Shown here: positions 52,170-61,331 of the stretch, piece by piece
How positions within the stretch are numbered: position 1 is the first letter of the stretch
Layout: each line of letters starts with the position of its first letter
From: Cytobacillus depressus
GTDB taxonomy: Bacteria; Bacillota; Bacilli; Bacillales; Cytobacillaceae
Length of the DNA stretch: 64,000 bases
Assembly (NCBI RefSeq): GCF_008923245.1
Contig: NZ_WBOS01000004.1
Coordinates: 62,001 to 126,000 of the forward strand
Reading direction: 5' to 3'
Position numbers and translations under genes: made by a program
Notes under the pieces: generated by a model
The model's input: only the letters and a program-made list of their open reading frames with translations
Databases searched by the model: none
What the model was told of the DNA's origin: nothing

Positions 52170-52217
52170 ATTGATATTAGTTTTCAATTACTTCACCTAA
52201 TTGAGAAAAATAATCAG
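52170..52217. repeat. Second copy of the zosA operator block
   Basis: About 75-80% identical to 52056-52103, 114 bp away, and preceded by a second SD-like TCTCCTCC. It looks like a duplication of the zosA 5' region. The remainder of 52038-52413 shows a hairpin and A/T-rich DNA only. Confidence 0.55.
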
Positions 52218-52244
52218 CATCAATACCCCTATTAAACGACGAAA

Positions 52245-52267
52245 GCTGCCACCTCTAAGGTGACAGC
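52245..52267 (-). terminator. Hairpin downstream of the DUF4362 lipoprotein gene
   Basis: GCTGCCACCT pairs with AGGTGACAGC (one G-U), followed on the minus strand by TTTCG. It is 147 bases after the stop, so it is only a possible terminator. Confidence 0.4.
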
Positions 52268-52413
52268 ATTAAATCATGGTGTAAAAGTATAGGGTTTTGA
52301 TGTTATTCATAGTTTACTATATAAGCTATGAAACGAAAAGTGATTTGTTCCATTTTTTAAAAATAATTATTAAGTAATAAGTTATATTAAAAAATCTGAT
52401 GAAAAAAAGTCGA

Positions 52414-53235
52414 TCATTCGTAACTTCCTTTCACAGGGGGCAAGCTTTTATACGTTTCATTTTCTTGGATCACTTGAATGATGTCATTTTTCATTTTTTT
52501 CATTTGTAATCCATGTTTGCTCTTATCGCATTCAGACCACTCAAAATGTCTTTCGCCACCATTAATCCACACGGTTAAGTCATAGCTTTCATGCGGCTCT
52601 TTATTACAGCTTGTAGTTAACTTTTTCTCGGCAAAAAAGTTGGCCAATATCATTGCTTTATAAATTTGATTTAATTCATTGCGGCCAAATTGAAAGTCAC
52701 TAACAGCTACGATCTCTCCATTTTGAAGATCTTTGATTAGCTTTTGATTGACCGTATCTACTTCATTTTTCTTATTAAACCCGTATTTTAAGTGAAAGTC
52801 GAATTTGTCCTGTTGCTCGGTATCGTAATCAAAATGAAGAATCTCTTCCTGTTGCCCACCACAATCTAGTTCATATGAGGTTTTAGTTTCTGTTTCGATT
52901 TTACTAATGCTTTCACAGCTATATTTATCAATCTTTCCGACTCCAAATTGGTCAAGTGTATTATCGTATTTTGCTTGAATGATTTTTCCATCATATGCTA
53001 AATCCAATAAAATGGGGTCTCCTTCAATCGTATAATGAACAATACGTACTTCCGCATTTTTTTCACTTTTGACATGATTAACAAACTGATCAAGCTGTTC
53101 AATATTTTCGATACTGCCGTGAGTGTTGATGACATCTGACTTTTGTTTAGGATAATCGTTCGGCATGTGAATACTTTCATTCGTACATCCAAACAGAAAG
53201 AAAAGCATCGTTACTATAAATGGAAATTTCCCCAA
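52414..53235 (-). CDS. DUF4362-type lipoprotein
   Basis: About 273 residues. Signal peptide with lipobox LFGC, then two similar regions: SDVINTHGSIENIEQLDQFVNHVKSEKNAEVRIVHYTIEGDP, the DUF4362 hallmark, and a C-terminal domain with three Cys. I favour TTG 53235, since GAGGTGA is spaced for it and overlaps the alternative GTG at 53244. Surface-attached, function unknown. It lies behind the yfkF-like gene but with its own start region. Confidence 0.75.
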   Translation of the reverse strand: MGKFPFIVTMLFFLFGCTNESIHMPNDYPKQKSDVINTHGSIENIEQLDQFVNHVKSEKNAEVRIVHYTIEGDPILLDLAYDGKIIQAKYDNTLDQFGVGKIDKYSCESISKIETETKTSYELDCGGQQEEILHFDYDTEQQDKFDFHLKYGFNKKNEVDTVNQKLIKDLQNGEIVAVSDFQFGRNELNQIYKAMILANFFAEKKLTTSCNKEPHESYDLTVWINGGERHFEWSECDKSKHGLQMKKMKNDIIQVIQENETYKSLPPVKGSYE

Positions 53236-53277
53236 TCCGTTCACCTCATAGCAATTGACGCTAATTCAGGGGAAAAG

Positions 53278-54456
53278 TTACAAATAAGATTCCTTTTTAA
53301 CTACCACTTGCTTTTGCCCAAATACGACTACAGTGAAGAAAATAAGCAAGAGCATCACACTGATAATGTTAAAAAAACTAATGGATTTAAAGTGCTGGAT
53401 AAAAACACCTCCAAAAAATGGCCCCATCAAGCTCCCGATGCTAAACGCGACACCACAAAGCAAATTTCCAGTTGGCAGCATATTTTTTGGTGTCAAATCG
53501 GCCATATAGCTGATCCCAAGGGAAAAAGTAGAACCAACGACCATTCCTGCTAAGAAGAGACAGATGGTTAAACCAATCATGATTTCTTCCAAGAAGCTTG
53601 CTGTCATAAAACTAATAGATCCTATTAAAAGAATGATCATTAAAATATTTCTCCTGCCATATTTATCGCTTAACAAGCCAAGCGGCAGTTGAAACACAAT
53701 GGCTCCAACGGCAAAAGTGGTTAATAGAAGCGAAACATTCTCAATCTCAAGCCCAACTCTGAGCCCATACACAGGGAAGCTTCCATTTAGTGATGATTCT
53801 AGAAAGCCATAGCCAAATGGAGGAAGAAAGGCGACCCAGCTATATTTGATTGCTCCCCCGAATCGTTTCATTGTCTCCCTAAAGGAATTAACGGCAATCG
53901 TTTGCTCAGGCAGCTCATTTTTTAACGTAAATAAGAAACACCAAGCAACTAAACAAAGAGCCGATGAAAGAATAAACGGCAACGATTCATTTACTTTTAC
54001 AAGTGGTGTCATTAATGGTCCAGCAGCAAAACCGATTCCGAAAAATAGCCCATATAGTGAAATATTCCGTCCCCGTCTTTGTTCTGAAGAAAAAGACGTG
54101 ATCCATGTTTGGGTTCCAAAATGCAGGGCATGATCGCCAATGCCAATTAATAAACGAAGGAAAAACCAAAACCAGAAATTTTTCCAAACGGGAAAAAGGA
54201 TTAATGATAACACAACAAGCAAGCAACCGTAGACAATTACTGGTTTAAAGCCGTATTTTCTTAAGGGATACTCCATAAATGGCGATACAAGCAAGATGCC
54301 AATGTATAAACCAGTCGCATTCATTCCGTTTAAGCTGGAGGAAATACCGTCATTTTCAAATATAATGGCAATTAACGGAAGCAGCATCCCTTGGCTAAAT
54401 CCCGAAATCGCAATAATACTCACTAAAATCCAAAAGCGTAAATTTTCTAATTTCAT
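53278..54456 (-). CDS. yfkF: MFS transporter, YfkF-like
   Basis: 392 residues, 12 predicted helices. GLLSDKYGRRNILM is the second-half MFS signature; GFAAGPLMTPL lies in helix 5. I use ATG 54456 (MKLENLRFW) with GAGGGAT 7 bases upstream; the frame is open to 54510 but without an SD. The B. subtilis homologue has nearly the same length and the same neighbours (yfkE, yfkD, yfkH). Substrate unknown. Confidence 0.85.
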   Translation of the reverse strand: MKLENLRFWILVSIIAISGFSQGMLLPLIAIIFENDGISSSLNGMNATGLYIGILLVSPFMEYPLRKYGFKPVIVYGCLLVVLSLILFPVWKNFWFWFFLRLLIGIGDHALHFGTQTWITSFSSEQRRGRNISLYGLFFGIGFAAGPLMTPLVKVNESLPFILSSALCLVAWCFLFTLKNELPEQTIAVNSFRETMKRFGGAIKYSWVAFLPPFGYGFLESSLNGSFPVYGLRVGLEIENVSLLLTTFAVGAIVFQLPLGLLSDKYGRRNILMIILLIGSISFMTASFLEEIMIGLTICLFLAGMVVGSTFSLGISYMADLTPKNMLPTGNLLCGVAFSIGSLMGPFFGGVFIQHFKSISFFNIISVMLLLIFFTVVVFGQKQVVVKKESYL

Positions 54457-54577
54457 TTTCAATCCCTCTACATATCTATTGGCTTTATTAATGAATATTG
54501 TGCCGATCAAACCGCCACATGCCTACCTGCTCTTTACGTTTTCGTCCTGAATAAAACCCGTTCGTATGCATGCATAT

Positions 54578-54608
54578 GGCTAGTAATCAACAATAATCAC
54601 TAATAGCC
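54578..54608. promoter_or_regulatory. Inverted repeat between yfkF and chaA
   Basis: GGCTAGTAATCA and TAATCACTAATAGCC are largely complementary (arms GGCTA/TAGCC). It lies between divergent genes, so it could be a shared operator. Confidence 0.35.
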
Positions 54609-54763
54609 TAACTATTACTAAAAAAATTCCTAATTATGATCGTATCAAGGAAAAAGAAACATTGGCAAGAAAAATAATTTTTTTCAAAATATGGGGGCAG
54701 AATAGGGTGGTATCCATTTTACGTAGTTAATGACATTCTTTTTCGAAGGGATGAACGATCGCA

Positions 54764-55822
54764 ATGAATAAAGTTTTTTCGGTACTCGTTTTAGTTGGTG
54801 TACCTTTATCTATCATTGGTGCACTCATGCACTGGTCGAGTATTTTAATGTTTATCATCTATTGTTTAACAATTATAGCCCTAGCTAGCTTTATGGGGAG
54901 GGCGACAGAGAGCCTTGCCATTGTGGCTGGCCCAAGAATTGGCGGATTATTGAATGCCACGTTCGGAAATGCCGTTGAATTAATTATTTCGATATTTGCC
55001 CTTAGAGAAGGATTAATTGGAGTTGTTCTTGCGTCCTTAACTGGATCTGTCCTTGGAAACCTGCTATTGGTTGCAGGTCTGTCTTTTTTTGTAGGAGGAC
55101 TGAAATACAAACGCCAAAAATTTAATGTTTATGATGCCAGACATAATTCTGGCCTGCTTATGTTTGGAGTGATTGTGGCCTTTGTGATCCCTGAAATTTT
55201 TACAAAAACGATGTCGAAAAGTGATACCCTTAACTTTAGTGTTGGGATTTCAATTATATTAATTGTTTTGTATTTGGCTGCGCTGCTATTTAAGCTTGTT
55301 ACACATCGCGGGGTTTATTTGACAGACAATGTGGCTGAAGATAGACATGAAGAAGAAGAGCCGGAGTGGGGAAAATGGAAGGCCCTCATCATTTTAGCCA
55401 TTGCAACGGTCGCTGTGGGGTATGTATCAGAAAAGTTAGTAGACACCTTTCATACAGTCGGGGAAGCCTTCGGATGGACAGAATTATTTATAGGGGTAGT
55501 CATCGTTGCGATCGTAGGAAATGCCGCAGAGCATGCTTCAGCTATCATTATGGCCATCAAAAATAAAATGGATATAGCCGTTGAGATTGCTATCGGCTCG
55601 ACTCTACAAGTAGCCATGTTTGTAGCACCAGTACTTGTGCTCATTTCCTTAATGTTTCCAGTTTCAATGCCTTTAATTTTCAGCATGCCAGAGCTCATCG
55701 CAATGGTTACAGCTGCACTTCTCATGATTATTCTGTCAAATGATGGGGAAACGAACTGGTTTGAAGGGGCTACATTACTTGCAGCTTATTTAATTATGGG
55801 AATTGGGTTTTACTTATTGTAA
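54764..55822 (+). CDS. chaA: Calcium/proton antiporter (ChaA/YfkE, CaCA family)
   Basis: 352 residues with 11 predicted helices. The two CaCA alpha repeats are clear: LNATFGNAVELIISIFALREG near residue 66 and IVGNAAEHASAIIMAIKNKMDIAVEIAIGST near 250, each with the ion-binding Asn/Glu. It exports Ca2+ in exchange for protons. The conserved yfkE position next to yfkD and yfkF supports the call. Confidence 0.93.
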   Translation: MNKVFSVLVLVGVPLSIIGALMHWSSILMFIIYCLTIIALASFMGRATESLAIVAGPRIGGLLNATFGNAVELIISIFALREGLIGVVLASLTGSVLGNLLLVAGLSFFVGGLKYKRQKFNVYDARHNSGLLMFGVIVAFVIPEIFTKTMSKSDTLNFSVGISIILIVLYLAALLFKLVTHRGVYLTDNVAEDRHEEEEPEWGKWKALIILAIATVAVGYVSEKLVDTFHTVGEAFGWTELFIGVVIVAIVGNAAEHASAIIMAIKNKMDIAVEIAIGSTLQVAMFVAPVLVLISLMFPVSMPLIFSMPELIAMVTAALLMIILSNDGETNWFEGATLLAAYLIMGIGFYLL

Positions 55823-55828
55823 ATCAAA

Positions 55829-55861
55829 AAAACGACTCTGAAATTTCGCAGAGTCGTTTTA
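55829..55861 (+). terminator. Terminator after chaA
   Basis: AAACGACTCTG pairs perfectly with CAGAGTCGTTT, followed by TATAT. Nothing further recognised in 55862-56226 apart from A/T-rich promoter-like sequence. Confidence 0.8.
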
Positions 55862-56226
55862 TATACATTTTGGTTTTATAAAGGAATGTAAATCTACTCG
55901 CTATTAGGCATTGATCACCAACCTTTACGTTGTTTATTGACCATAAAACCTTATTGGGAATGATGACAACTTCCTATAAATAAAAACTTCATCCTCCTTT
56001 TTATTTTAGCGAATCGACTTAACGGCCCTCCTTTTGCTTGAAAGTAAGTTTATTATACAATTATTTTTGATTATTGTAAATATTCTAATTTTTACAATTA
56101 TGTTACAAATGAAATGAATGTCATTGCTTTTTTTTGAAAATTTTTTTCAAAATGGATAATAAAGCTGAAGTCCGAAAAAACTATAATCAAACGTAATGAG
56201 TTAGTGAGTTGAAAGGAGTTCGCATC

Positions 56227-57045
56227 ATGAGAAAATCTGTATCCATCGTCCTATTAGCTCTAATTTTCATGTTTTCTTTTCAGCAAAATTTTGAGGCGGA
56301 GCAAGGGGGCAAAAAAACAGAAAAAGCCCCTAACGTAATCACTGTGCCAAACTCGGTTTTAAAAATCGCTAAAGAGAATACGTATCCAAATCCAACTCAG
56401 GATATGCCTAAATTACAGCCAAGTGAACTAACACAAAGTCTCATTGATACATCAAAGATTAAAATTGAAAATCCTGATTTAATCCGAATGCTCAACGAAA
56501 CAACAGTCAATAGCACTCCGTTTGCTGTTGGCTATCGAGCAATTATCTACCTTGGCCAATGGCCTCTAAATTATGAATCAGTAGAGACTGCTCCCAACTG
56601 GGAATATCAGAAAATAAATACGAACTACCATGACAACCGTGGTGGAAACGCGCTTTATTCCATCCACTATGTTCAGGAAGCACAAAAAATCATCAGAGGC
56701 GGACTAACCGCGAAAGTCCCTAACACAGAAGATGTGAAAAAGATGATGCTTTTAAAGGCAATGGAAAAATCCGGTCTACCACTTGCGTTCGAAACGATTG
56801 TCGGTGCCGGCACGAAAAAGGGTCATAAATACAATATCCCGCCGAGAAGGCTCGGCTACCTCTACGCCTATGCACCAGCTGTAAATGAAAAAGGAAAGGT
56901 CACTTATGGTGAGGTGTATTTAATGCTTAAAGGCAGTAAAAAAGTGATTATTATTAAAAATGTAACTTCTCAAGGGGTAGGAGCTTGGATTCCTGTTCAG
57001 GATCATGTCTCATTTGGATTCTTGGCATCAGAACGTCCGCGTTAA
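56227..57045 (+). CDS. yfkD: YfkD family secreted protein
   Basis: 272 residues. Signal peptide (KSVSIVLLALIFMFSFQQNFEAE), then a conserved globular domain with FAVGYRAIIYLGQWPLNYES and TKKGHKYNIPPRRLGYLYAY. ATG 56227 follows AAAGGAG correctly; the track from TTG 56209 includes the SD itself. Function unknown; follows the Ca2+/H+ antiporter gene here and in B. subtilis. Confidence 0.88.
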   Translation: MRKSVSIVLLALIFMFSFQQNFEAEQGGKKTEKAPNVITVPNSVLKIAKENTYPNPTQDMPKLQPSELTQSLIDTSKIKIENPDLIRMLNETTVNSTPFAVGYRAIIYLGQWPLNYESVETAPNWEYQKINTNYHDNRGGNALYSIHYVQEAQKIIRGGLTAKVPNTEDVKKMMLLKAMEKSGLPLAFETIVGAGTKKGHKYNIPPRRLGYLYAYAPAVNEKGKVTYGEVYLMLKGSKKVIIIKNVTSQGVGAWIPVQDHVSFGFLASERPR

Positions 57046-57079
57046 TATAATGGCAATATAGAAATCATGCTATAAAAAA

Positions 57080-57133
57080 GTCTGTAGGGGATGCGAACAG
57101 AAAATAATCGTATCCCTACAGACGTATTTATTT
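57080..57133 (+). terminator. Terminator after yfkD
   Basis: GTCTGTAGGGGATGCG pairs with CGTATCCCTACAGAC (two G-U/mismatch positions), followed by GTATTTATTTT. Confidence 0.7.
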
Positions 57134-57135
57134 TA

Positions 57136-57433
57136 TAGAGCTCGTATATCGGATATCTCATCTCGAACGATCGTCATTAATACTTCATGGTGCTCGTTTA
57201 TCGGATAGCTCATCTCGGACGGTCGTCATGAACGCTTCATGGAGCTCGTTTATCGGATATCTCGCCAAAAACGGTCGCCATGAACGCTTCATGGATCTCG
57301 TTTATCAAGGAACTCCCCAAAAACGGTCGCCATGAACGCTTCATGGATCTCGTTTATCAAGGAACTCCCCAAAAACGGTAACCATGAAAGCTTCATGGAA
57401 CTCGTTTATCAAAGACCTCACCAAAAACGGTCG
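57136..57433 (+). repeat. 52-bp tandem repeat, about 5.5 copies
   Basis: The CTCGT of each unit falls at 57141, 57193, 57245, 57297, 57349 and 57401, exactly 52 bp apart. A unit reads roughly GCTCGTTTATCGGATATCTC then CACCAAAAACGGTCGCCATG then AACGCTTCATGGA. Later copies share the variant ATCAAGGAACTCCCC, so they expanded by local duplication. No open frame of note crosses it. It lies between convergent yfkD and yfkAB. Confidence 0.9.
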
Positions 57434-57455
57434 TATAAACACAACATGAGAATTT

Positions 57456-58073
57456 TTAGAGTTGAGTTATTCTAGATTTCAATTTACTAAAATCCATATC
57501 CCGATAATAACTATTTTTCACCAGAACATTTGGACCAAGGCAGCGAACTTCAGAACAATGACAATTTAAAGAGTGAGCTAGGCTTGTTTGAAGCCATTTG
57601 TCAAAAATGTCCGGGAGCTGATCAGTTTGGACATTCCCAAGAGGAGGTGTGTCACCAAAATCAGTAACAATGACATCCCCTGTGAAAATATTAATATTTA
57701 AGCGGGAGCGTCCATCCGGGTCGTTTCTTACCGTTACATTTTTCGCCGAATAGAGTCTTCGTAACAGTTCCAAATCCTCTTCATTCGCACTGCAAGCATA
57801 GAACGGCAGGGTGCCGAATAACATCCATGTGTTCTCATCCCGTATATCCAATAATTGATGAATGGCGGAACGAATCTCATCTAATGATAGTGTTTCTAAA
57901 TTAGAAGCAAAGTCAGAAGGATACATGGGGTGAATTTCATGGCGTTGGCATTTCATTTCTTCTACGATTTGCTTATGGATTCCTTTAAGATAAGGCAAGG
58001 TACGCTTATTCAACATCGTTTCAGCCGAAACCATCACACCAGCTTTAACAAGCTCCTGACTATTTTCTATCAT
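57456..58073 (-). CDS. yfkA: YfkAB radical SAM protein, C-terminal part
   Basis: 205 residues corresponding to the C-terminal half of the B. subtilis YfkAB protein: GVMVSAETMLNKRTLPYL, MYPSDFASNLETLS, FGTLPFYACSANEED and a SPASM-like Cys cluster CHCSEVRCLGPN. It begins with an ATG that overlaps the stop of the N-terminal part (ATGA). Either the gene is truly split with coupled re-initiation or one base is missing. Both pieces are otherwise intact. Confidence 0.8.
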   Translation of the reverse strand: MIENSQELVKAGVMVSAETMLNKRTLPYLKGIHKQIVEEMKCQRHEIHPMYPSDFASNLETLSLDEIRSAIHQLLDIRDENTWMLFGTLPFYACSANEEDLELLRRLYSAKNVTVRNDPDGRSRLNINIFTGDVIVTDFGDTPPLGNVQTDQLPDIFDKWLQTSLAHSLNCHCSEVRCLGPNVLVKNSYYRDMDFSKLKSRITQL

Positions 58074-58579
58074 TCTTTAAAAAGTCTTTGTCTTTGCTCA
58101 TACGTTGGCTTGCGTTCCATCATCGCAAAGCCGCCTTCTATGAATTCTTCCTCCGTTCCCCAATTATGTGAAATATGCAGGACATCTAAGTATGGGATAA
58201 TCTCCTCATAGCGGGCTAATTCAAGTGTTAAATTGGAGTTGATCTGCGTCTTTACGCCTCGATTATGAGCATACCGGAGCAAGGGGACAACATATTTCTC
58301 AACTGACTTTTTAGACAGGATCGGTTCCCCGCCTGTAATACTTAAAGCTCTTAAATACGGAATTTCATCCAGTCTTTTCAGCAAGAGCTCGATTGGCAGT
58401 CCATCTGGATCCTTTGGTTGCAGTGTATAGCCAACTGCACAATGCTCACAGCGCATATTACATAGTACGGTTGTCGTAAATTCAATGTTTGATAGAGTAA
58501 GCTTTCCGAATTCCTCTAGATCACGGTAAGCTTCCCAGGCATCATTTTCAGGTTTAACCTGTAAAAAGTTTGAAATCAT
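58070..58579 (-). CDS. yfkB: YfkAB radical SAM protein, N-terminal part
   Basis: 169 residues from ATG 58579, which has AAAGGAGA 6 bases upstream (the frame is open to 58666). Radical SAM cluster motif CNMRCEHC and the SAM-binding SITGGEPILS are present, then LHISHNWGTEEEF. The frame stops at LFKE*, where the B. subtilis protein continues directly into MIENS. So the catalytic and auxiliary halves are separate frames here. Substrate unknown. Confidence 0.8.
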   Translation of the reverse strand: MISNFLQVKPENDAWEAYRDLEEFGKLTLSNIEFTTTVLCNMRCEHCAVGYTLQPKDPDGLPIELLLKRLDEIPYLRALSITGGEPILSKKSVEKYVVPLLRYAHNRGVKTQINSNLTLELARYEEIIPYLDVLHISHNWGTEEEFIEGGFAMMERKPTYEQRQRLFKE

Positions 58580-58843
58580 TTTGTTCTCCTTTAAAATAAA
58601 ATCCTTTATCATTTTAAAGTAAATAGCTCTTAATTCAAAGATAGGCGTATATTTTTTTATATGCACAAAATTGATTGTTTATTTTTAAGTCTGTTTTCGT
58701 AAAGTTTGTTGCTTTATTAGTGTGATTTATATTTAATTATCTGAGTTGAGTTGAGTGAAGGGCACTTGACTCCTCGAAAATGCATACGCATTCAAAGGCT
58801 AAAAACAACAATATATGATAAAAGAGCCATTTTTAAAAATAAA

Positions 58844-58872
58844 TTGACTAGATGCTTTGGACAGTTTATGAT
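58844..58872 (+). promoter_or_regulatory. Sigma-A promoter of nhaC
   Basis: TTGACT, 17 bases, TATGAT, about 80 bases before the nhaC start. The rest of 58580-58951 shows a small GAGT...ACTC hairpin near 58745 and no gene. Confidence 0.6.
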
Positions 58873-58951
58873 AACCGTATTAACGACTATATAACGACAA
58901 TTGTTAATAGTCAAAAAACACGTTAGAAAAAACTAAAAGGGGAGATGAACG

Positions 58952-60367
58952 ATGAAAAAGGAGATGACTTTCAAGCTTGCGATTATTCCGCTTGTAGTAA
59001 TGATTATTGCCATGGCAGTAACGGTTATTAAACTAGATGAGGGACCACATATTCCACTTATAATTGGAACTTCAGTTGCAGCAATTGTCGCATGGTATGC
59101 TGGATTCAAATGGCAAGATATTGAAGAAATGATGTACAAGGGGATCCGTCTCGCACTACCAGCAGTCGTTATTATCATGCTTGTTGGCTTAACGATCGGC
59201 GCATGGATTGGTGGCGGAATTGTGGCAACGATGATTTATTATGGGTTAAAAATTATTACACCATCACTATTTCTCGTCGCGGTTTGTGTCATTTGCTGTA
59301 TTGTTTCTCTTGCCATTGGAAGCTCCTGGTCAACAATGGGGACGATTGGAGTTGCCGGCATGGGAATCGGTTTAAGTATGGGTATTCCTGCGCCAATGAT
59401 TGCTGGAGCGATCATATCTGGTGCGTATTTTGGGGATAAAATGTCACCGCTTTCAGATACGACAAACTTAGCTGCTGGTTTAACTGATACTGATTTATTC
59501 GTTCACATTAAACATATGTTATATACAACTATTCCAGGAATTACTATCGCTTTAGTTGCTTATGCAATTTTGGGTAGAAAATTTGCCAATGGGGCTATGG
59601 ATGTACATAATATTGAGCAAATAATAAAGGTTCTTGAAGATAGCTTTGTGATTACTCCATTCCTATTAATTATTCCAGTGCTAGTTATTGTTCTCGTCGC
59701 TAAAAAAGTTCCCGCGATTCCAGCACTTGTTATTGGTATTTTGCTAGGATTTTTAGCACAGATTTTTGTGCAAGGCGGCAATGTGGCCGATGCGGTCGTG
59801 GCATTACAAAGTGGTTTTGTTATTGAGACAGGGAATGAGATGGTGGACAATCTCTTTAACCGCGGTGGATTGGATTCGATGATGTATACAGTTTCGATGA
59901 CGATCGTAGCCATGACATTCGGCGGCATTTTAGAAAATACGGGAATGCTTGAAGCAATTGTAAAACAAATATTGAAACTAGCAAAAACAGCAAAAGGTCT
60001 AGTTGCTTCTACTGTTGTCTCATGTTTTGCAACGAATGCTACATGCTCAGAACAGTATATCTCGATCGTTATTCCATCTCGTATGTTTGCAAAGTCTTAT
60101 CGGGAAAAAGGGCTGCATTCCAAAAACTTATCTCGTGCCCTTGAAGATGGCGGTACACTCACTTCTGTTTTCGTACCATGGAATACTTGCGGCGTATTCA
60201 TCCTTGCGACCCTCGGCGTTCATACATTTGAATATGCACCATATGCGATACTAAACTTTGTTGTTCCGATTCTTTCAATCATTTTTGCGTTTACTGGCTT
60301 TTCCATTGTTAAGCTGACTGATAAAGAAAAGCTTGAGCTTAAAAGAGAAGATAAAATAGCACTATAA
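58952..60367 (+). CDS. nhaC: Na+/H+ antiporter NhaC family protein
   Basis: 471 residues, about 12 predicted helices. IVSLAIGSSWSTMGTIGVAGMGIG and ISGAYFGDKMSPLSDTTNLAAG are the NhaC signature segments. It exchanges Na+ for H+, though family members also carry dicarboxylates (malate-2H+/lactate-Na+). SD AAAGGGGAG precedes the ATG. A good terminator follows. Near RraA-like and aconitase-like genes, an organic-acid role is possible. Confidence 0.88.
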   Translation: MKKEMTFKLAIIPLVVMIIAMAVTVIKLDEGPHIPLIIGTSVAAIVAWYAGFKWQDIEEMMYKGIRLALPAVVIIMLVGLTIGAWIGGGIVATMIYYGLKIITPSLFLVAVCVICCIVSLAIGSSWSTMGTIGVAGMGIGLSMGIPAPMIAGAIISGAYFGDKMSPLSDTTNLAAGLTDTDLFVHIKHMLYTTIPGITIALVAYAILGRKFANGAMDVHNIEQIIKVLEDSFVITPFLLIIPVLVIVLVAKKVPAIPALVIGILLGFLAQIFVQGGNVADAVVALQSGFVIETGNEMVDNLFNRGGLDSMMYTVSMTIVAMTFGGILENTGMLEAIVKQILKLAKTAKGLVASTVVSCFATNATCSEQYISIVIPSRMFAKSYREKGLHSKNLSRALEDGGTLTSVFVPWNTCGVFILATLGVHTFEYAPYAILNFVVPILSIIFAFTGFSIVKLTDKEKLELKREDKIAL

Positions 60368-60381
60368 GGATAAAAATAAAA

Positions 60382-60417
60382 AGGGAAAGTTCACAAAATG
60401 AACTTTCCTTTTTTTAT
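60382..60417 (+). terminator. Terminator after nhaC
   Basis: GGAAAGTTC pairs perfectly with GAACTTTCC, then T7. Confidence 0.88.
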
Positions 60418-60570
60418 TGCCCAGTAGAAAAAGTTAGAAGACACATAGATTATTTATTCAAATAAAGAATAGATAAATATGAAATATTTCAATTTTATTT
60501 AATACATGGAATATTGGTATGATAAAGATACTCTATGAATAAAAATAAATTTAAAACAGGGGGAGAAAAA

Positions 60571-61182
60571 ATGAATATTGTTGATCAATTTAAAGAAGTG
60601 CCAACAACCTGCATTTCTGATGCATTAGACGGAATGACTAATCTAGACGCTTCGATCAAACCTTTAAAAGAAGAGTATCGAGTTGCCGGTCGGGCATTTA
60701 CTGTACAAATGCAAAAGGGGGATAATCTGGTTGTATTAAAAGCAATTCGTGAGGCGCAGCCAGGTGATGTCATTGTGATTGATGCAAAAGGAGATACGAA
60801 TAGAGCCATTGCTGGTGACTTTATTCTTGGGATGGCACAAACATTAGGAATTAAAGGGATTATTGTGGACGGTGTCATTCGTGATATTTTAGGCGCCAAA
60901 GAGTTAGATTATCCTGTATTTTGTAAGGGGACAACAATAGCAGCAGGCAATAAAATAGGTAAAGGCAGCATTAATGTCCCTATTTCATGTGGAGGGGTAA
61001 CGATTCACCCCGGTGATATTGTTGTTGGGGATGCGGATGGTGTTATCGTTATACCCCGTGAAAAAGAAGAAGAAGTATTGAAGCAAACACAAGATAAGTT
61101 GGAAAAGGACATTCAAAGAGAGAAGAAAGTGTCCAACAATAAGGAAGAAATCATTCAGTATTTAGATAAAATGTTATCATAA
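60571..61182 (+). CDS. RraA-like protein (HMG/CHA aldolase family)
   Basis: 203 residues from ATG 60571 (SD GGGGGAG), not the SD-less ATG 60535. Family features: TTCISDALDG near residue 10, GDVIVIDAKGDTNRAIAGDFILGMAQ with the metal/substrate Asp, KGIIVDGVIRD, and HPGDIVVGDADGVIVIP. Most such bacterial proteins are 4-hydroxy-4-methyl-2-oxoglutarate or oxaloacetate-type lyases rather than RNase E regulators. Monocistronic with a terminator. Confidence 0.83.
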   Translation: MNIVDQFKEVPTTCISDALDGMTNLDASIKPLKEEYRVAGRAFTVQMQKGDNLVVLKAIREAQPGDVIVIDAKGDTNRAIAGDFILGMAQTLGIKGIIVDGVIRDILGAKELDYPVFCKGTTIAAGNKIGKGSINVPISCGGVTIHPGDIVVGDADGVIVIPREKEEEVLKQTQDKLEKDIQREKKVSNNKEEIIQYLDKMLS

Positions 61183-61186
61183 TAGT

Positions 61187-61215
61187 AGTTGGGCCTACAC
61201 TAGGCCCAACTTTTT
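61187..61215 (+). terminator. Terminator after the RraA-like gene
   Basis: AGTTGGGCCT pairs perfectly with AGGCCCAACT, then T5. Confidence 0.88.
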
Positions 61216-61232
61216 ATATGCAAAAATAAATT

Positions 61233-61302
61233 GTCGTCGGTTTCGTTGAACAAGCCTTGATGTACGAAGTAATCACCAGCGCAGTGAAATGAAGCCGACG
61301 AC
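61233..61302 (-). terminator. Large hairpin after the LysR gene
   Basis: GTCGTCGG pairs with CCGACGAC across about 54 bases, with further partial pairing; minus strand ends in ATTTATTTTTG. A plausible terminator or small repeat. Confidence 0.5.
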
Positions 61303-61331
61303 ATTTACATACCTGGCTTGAAATTGCAAAA

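Noticed and set aside
55862-56226. Small gene upstream of yfkD on the minus strand
   Set aside because: The only frame with SD-like sequence is 13 codons and its SD overlaps the start.
57136-57433. CRISPR array
   Set aside because: The full 52-bp unit is repeated with drift; there are no unique spacers.
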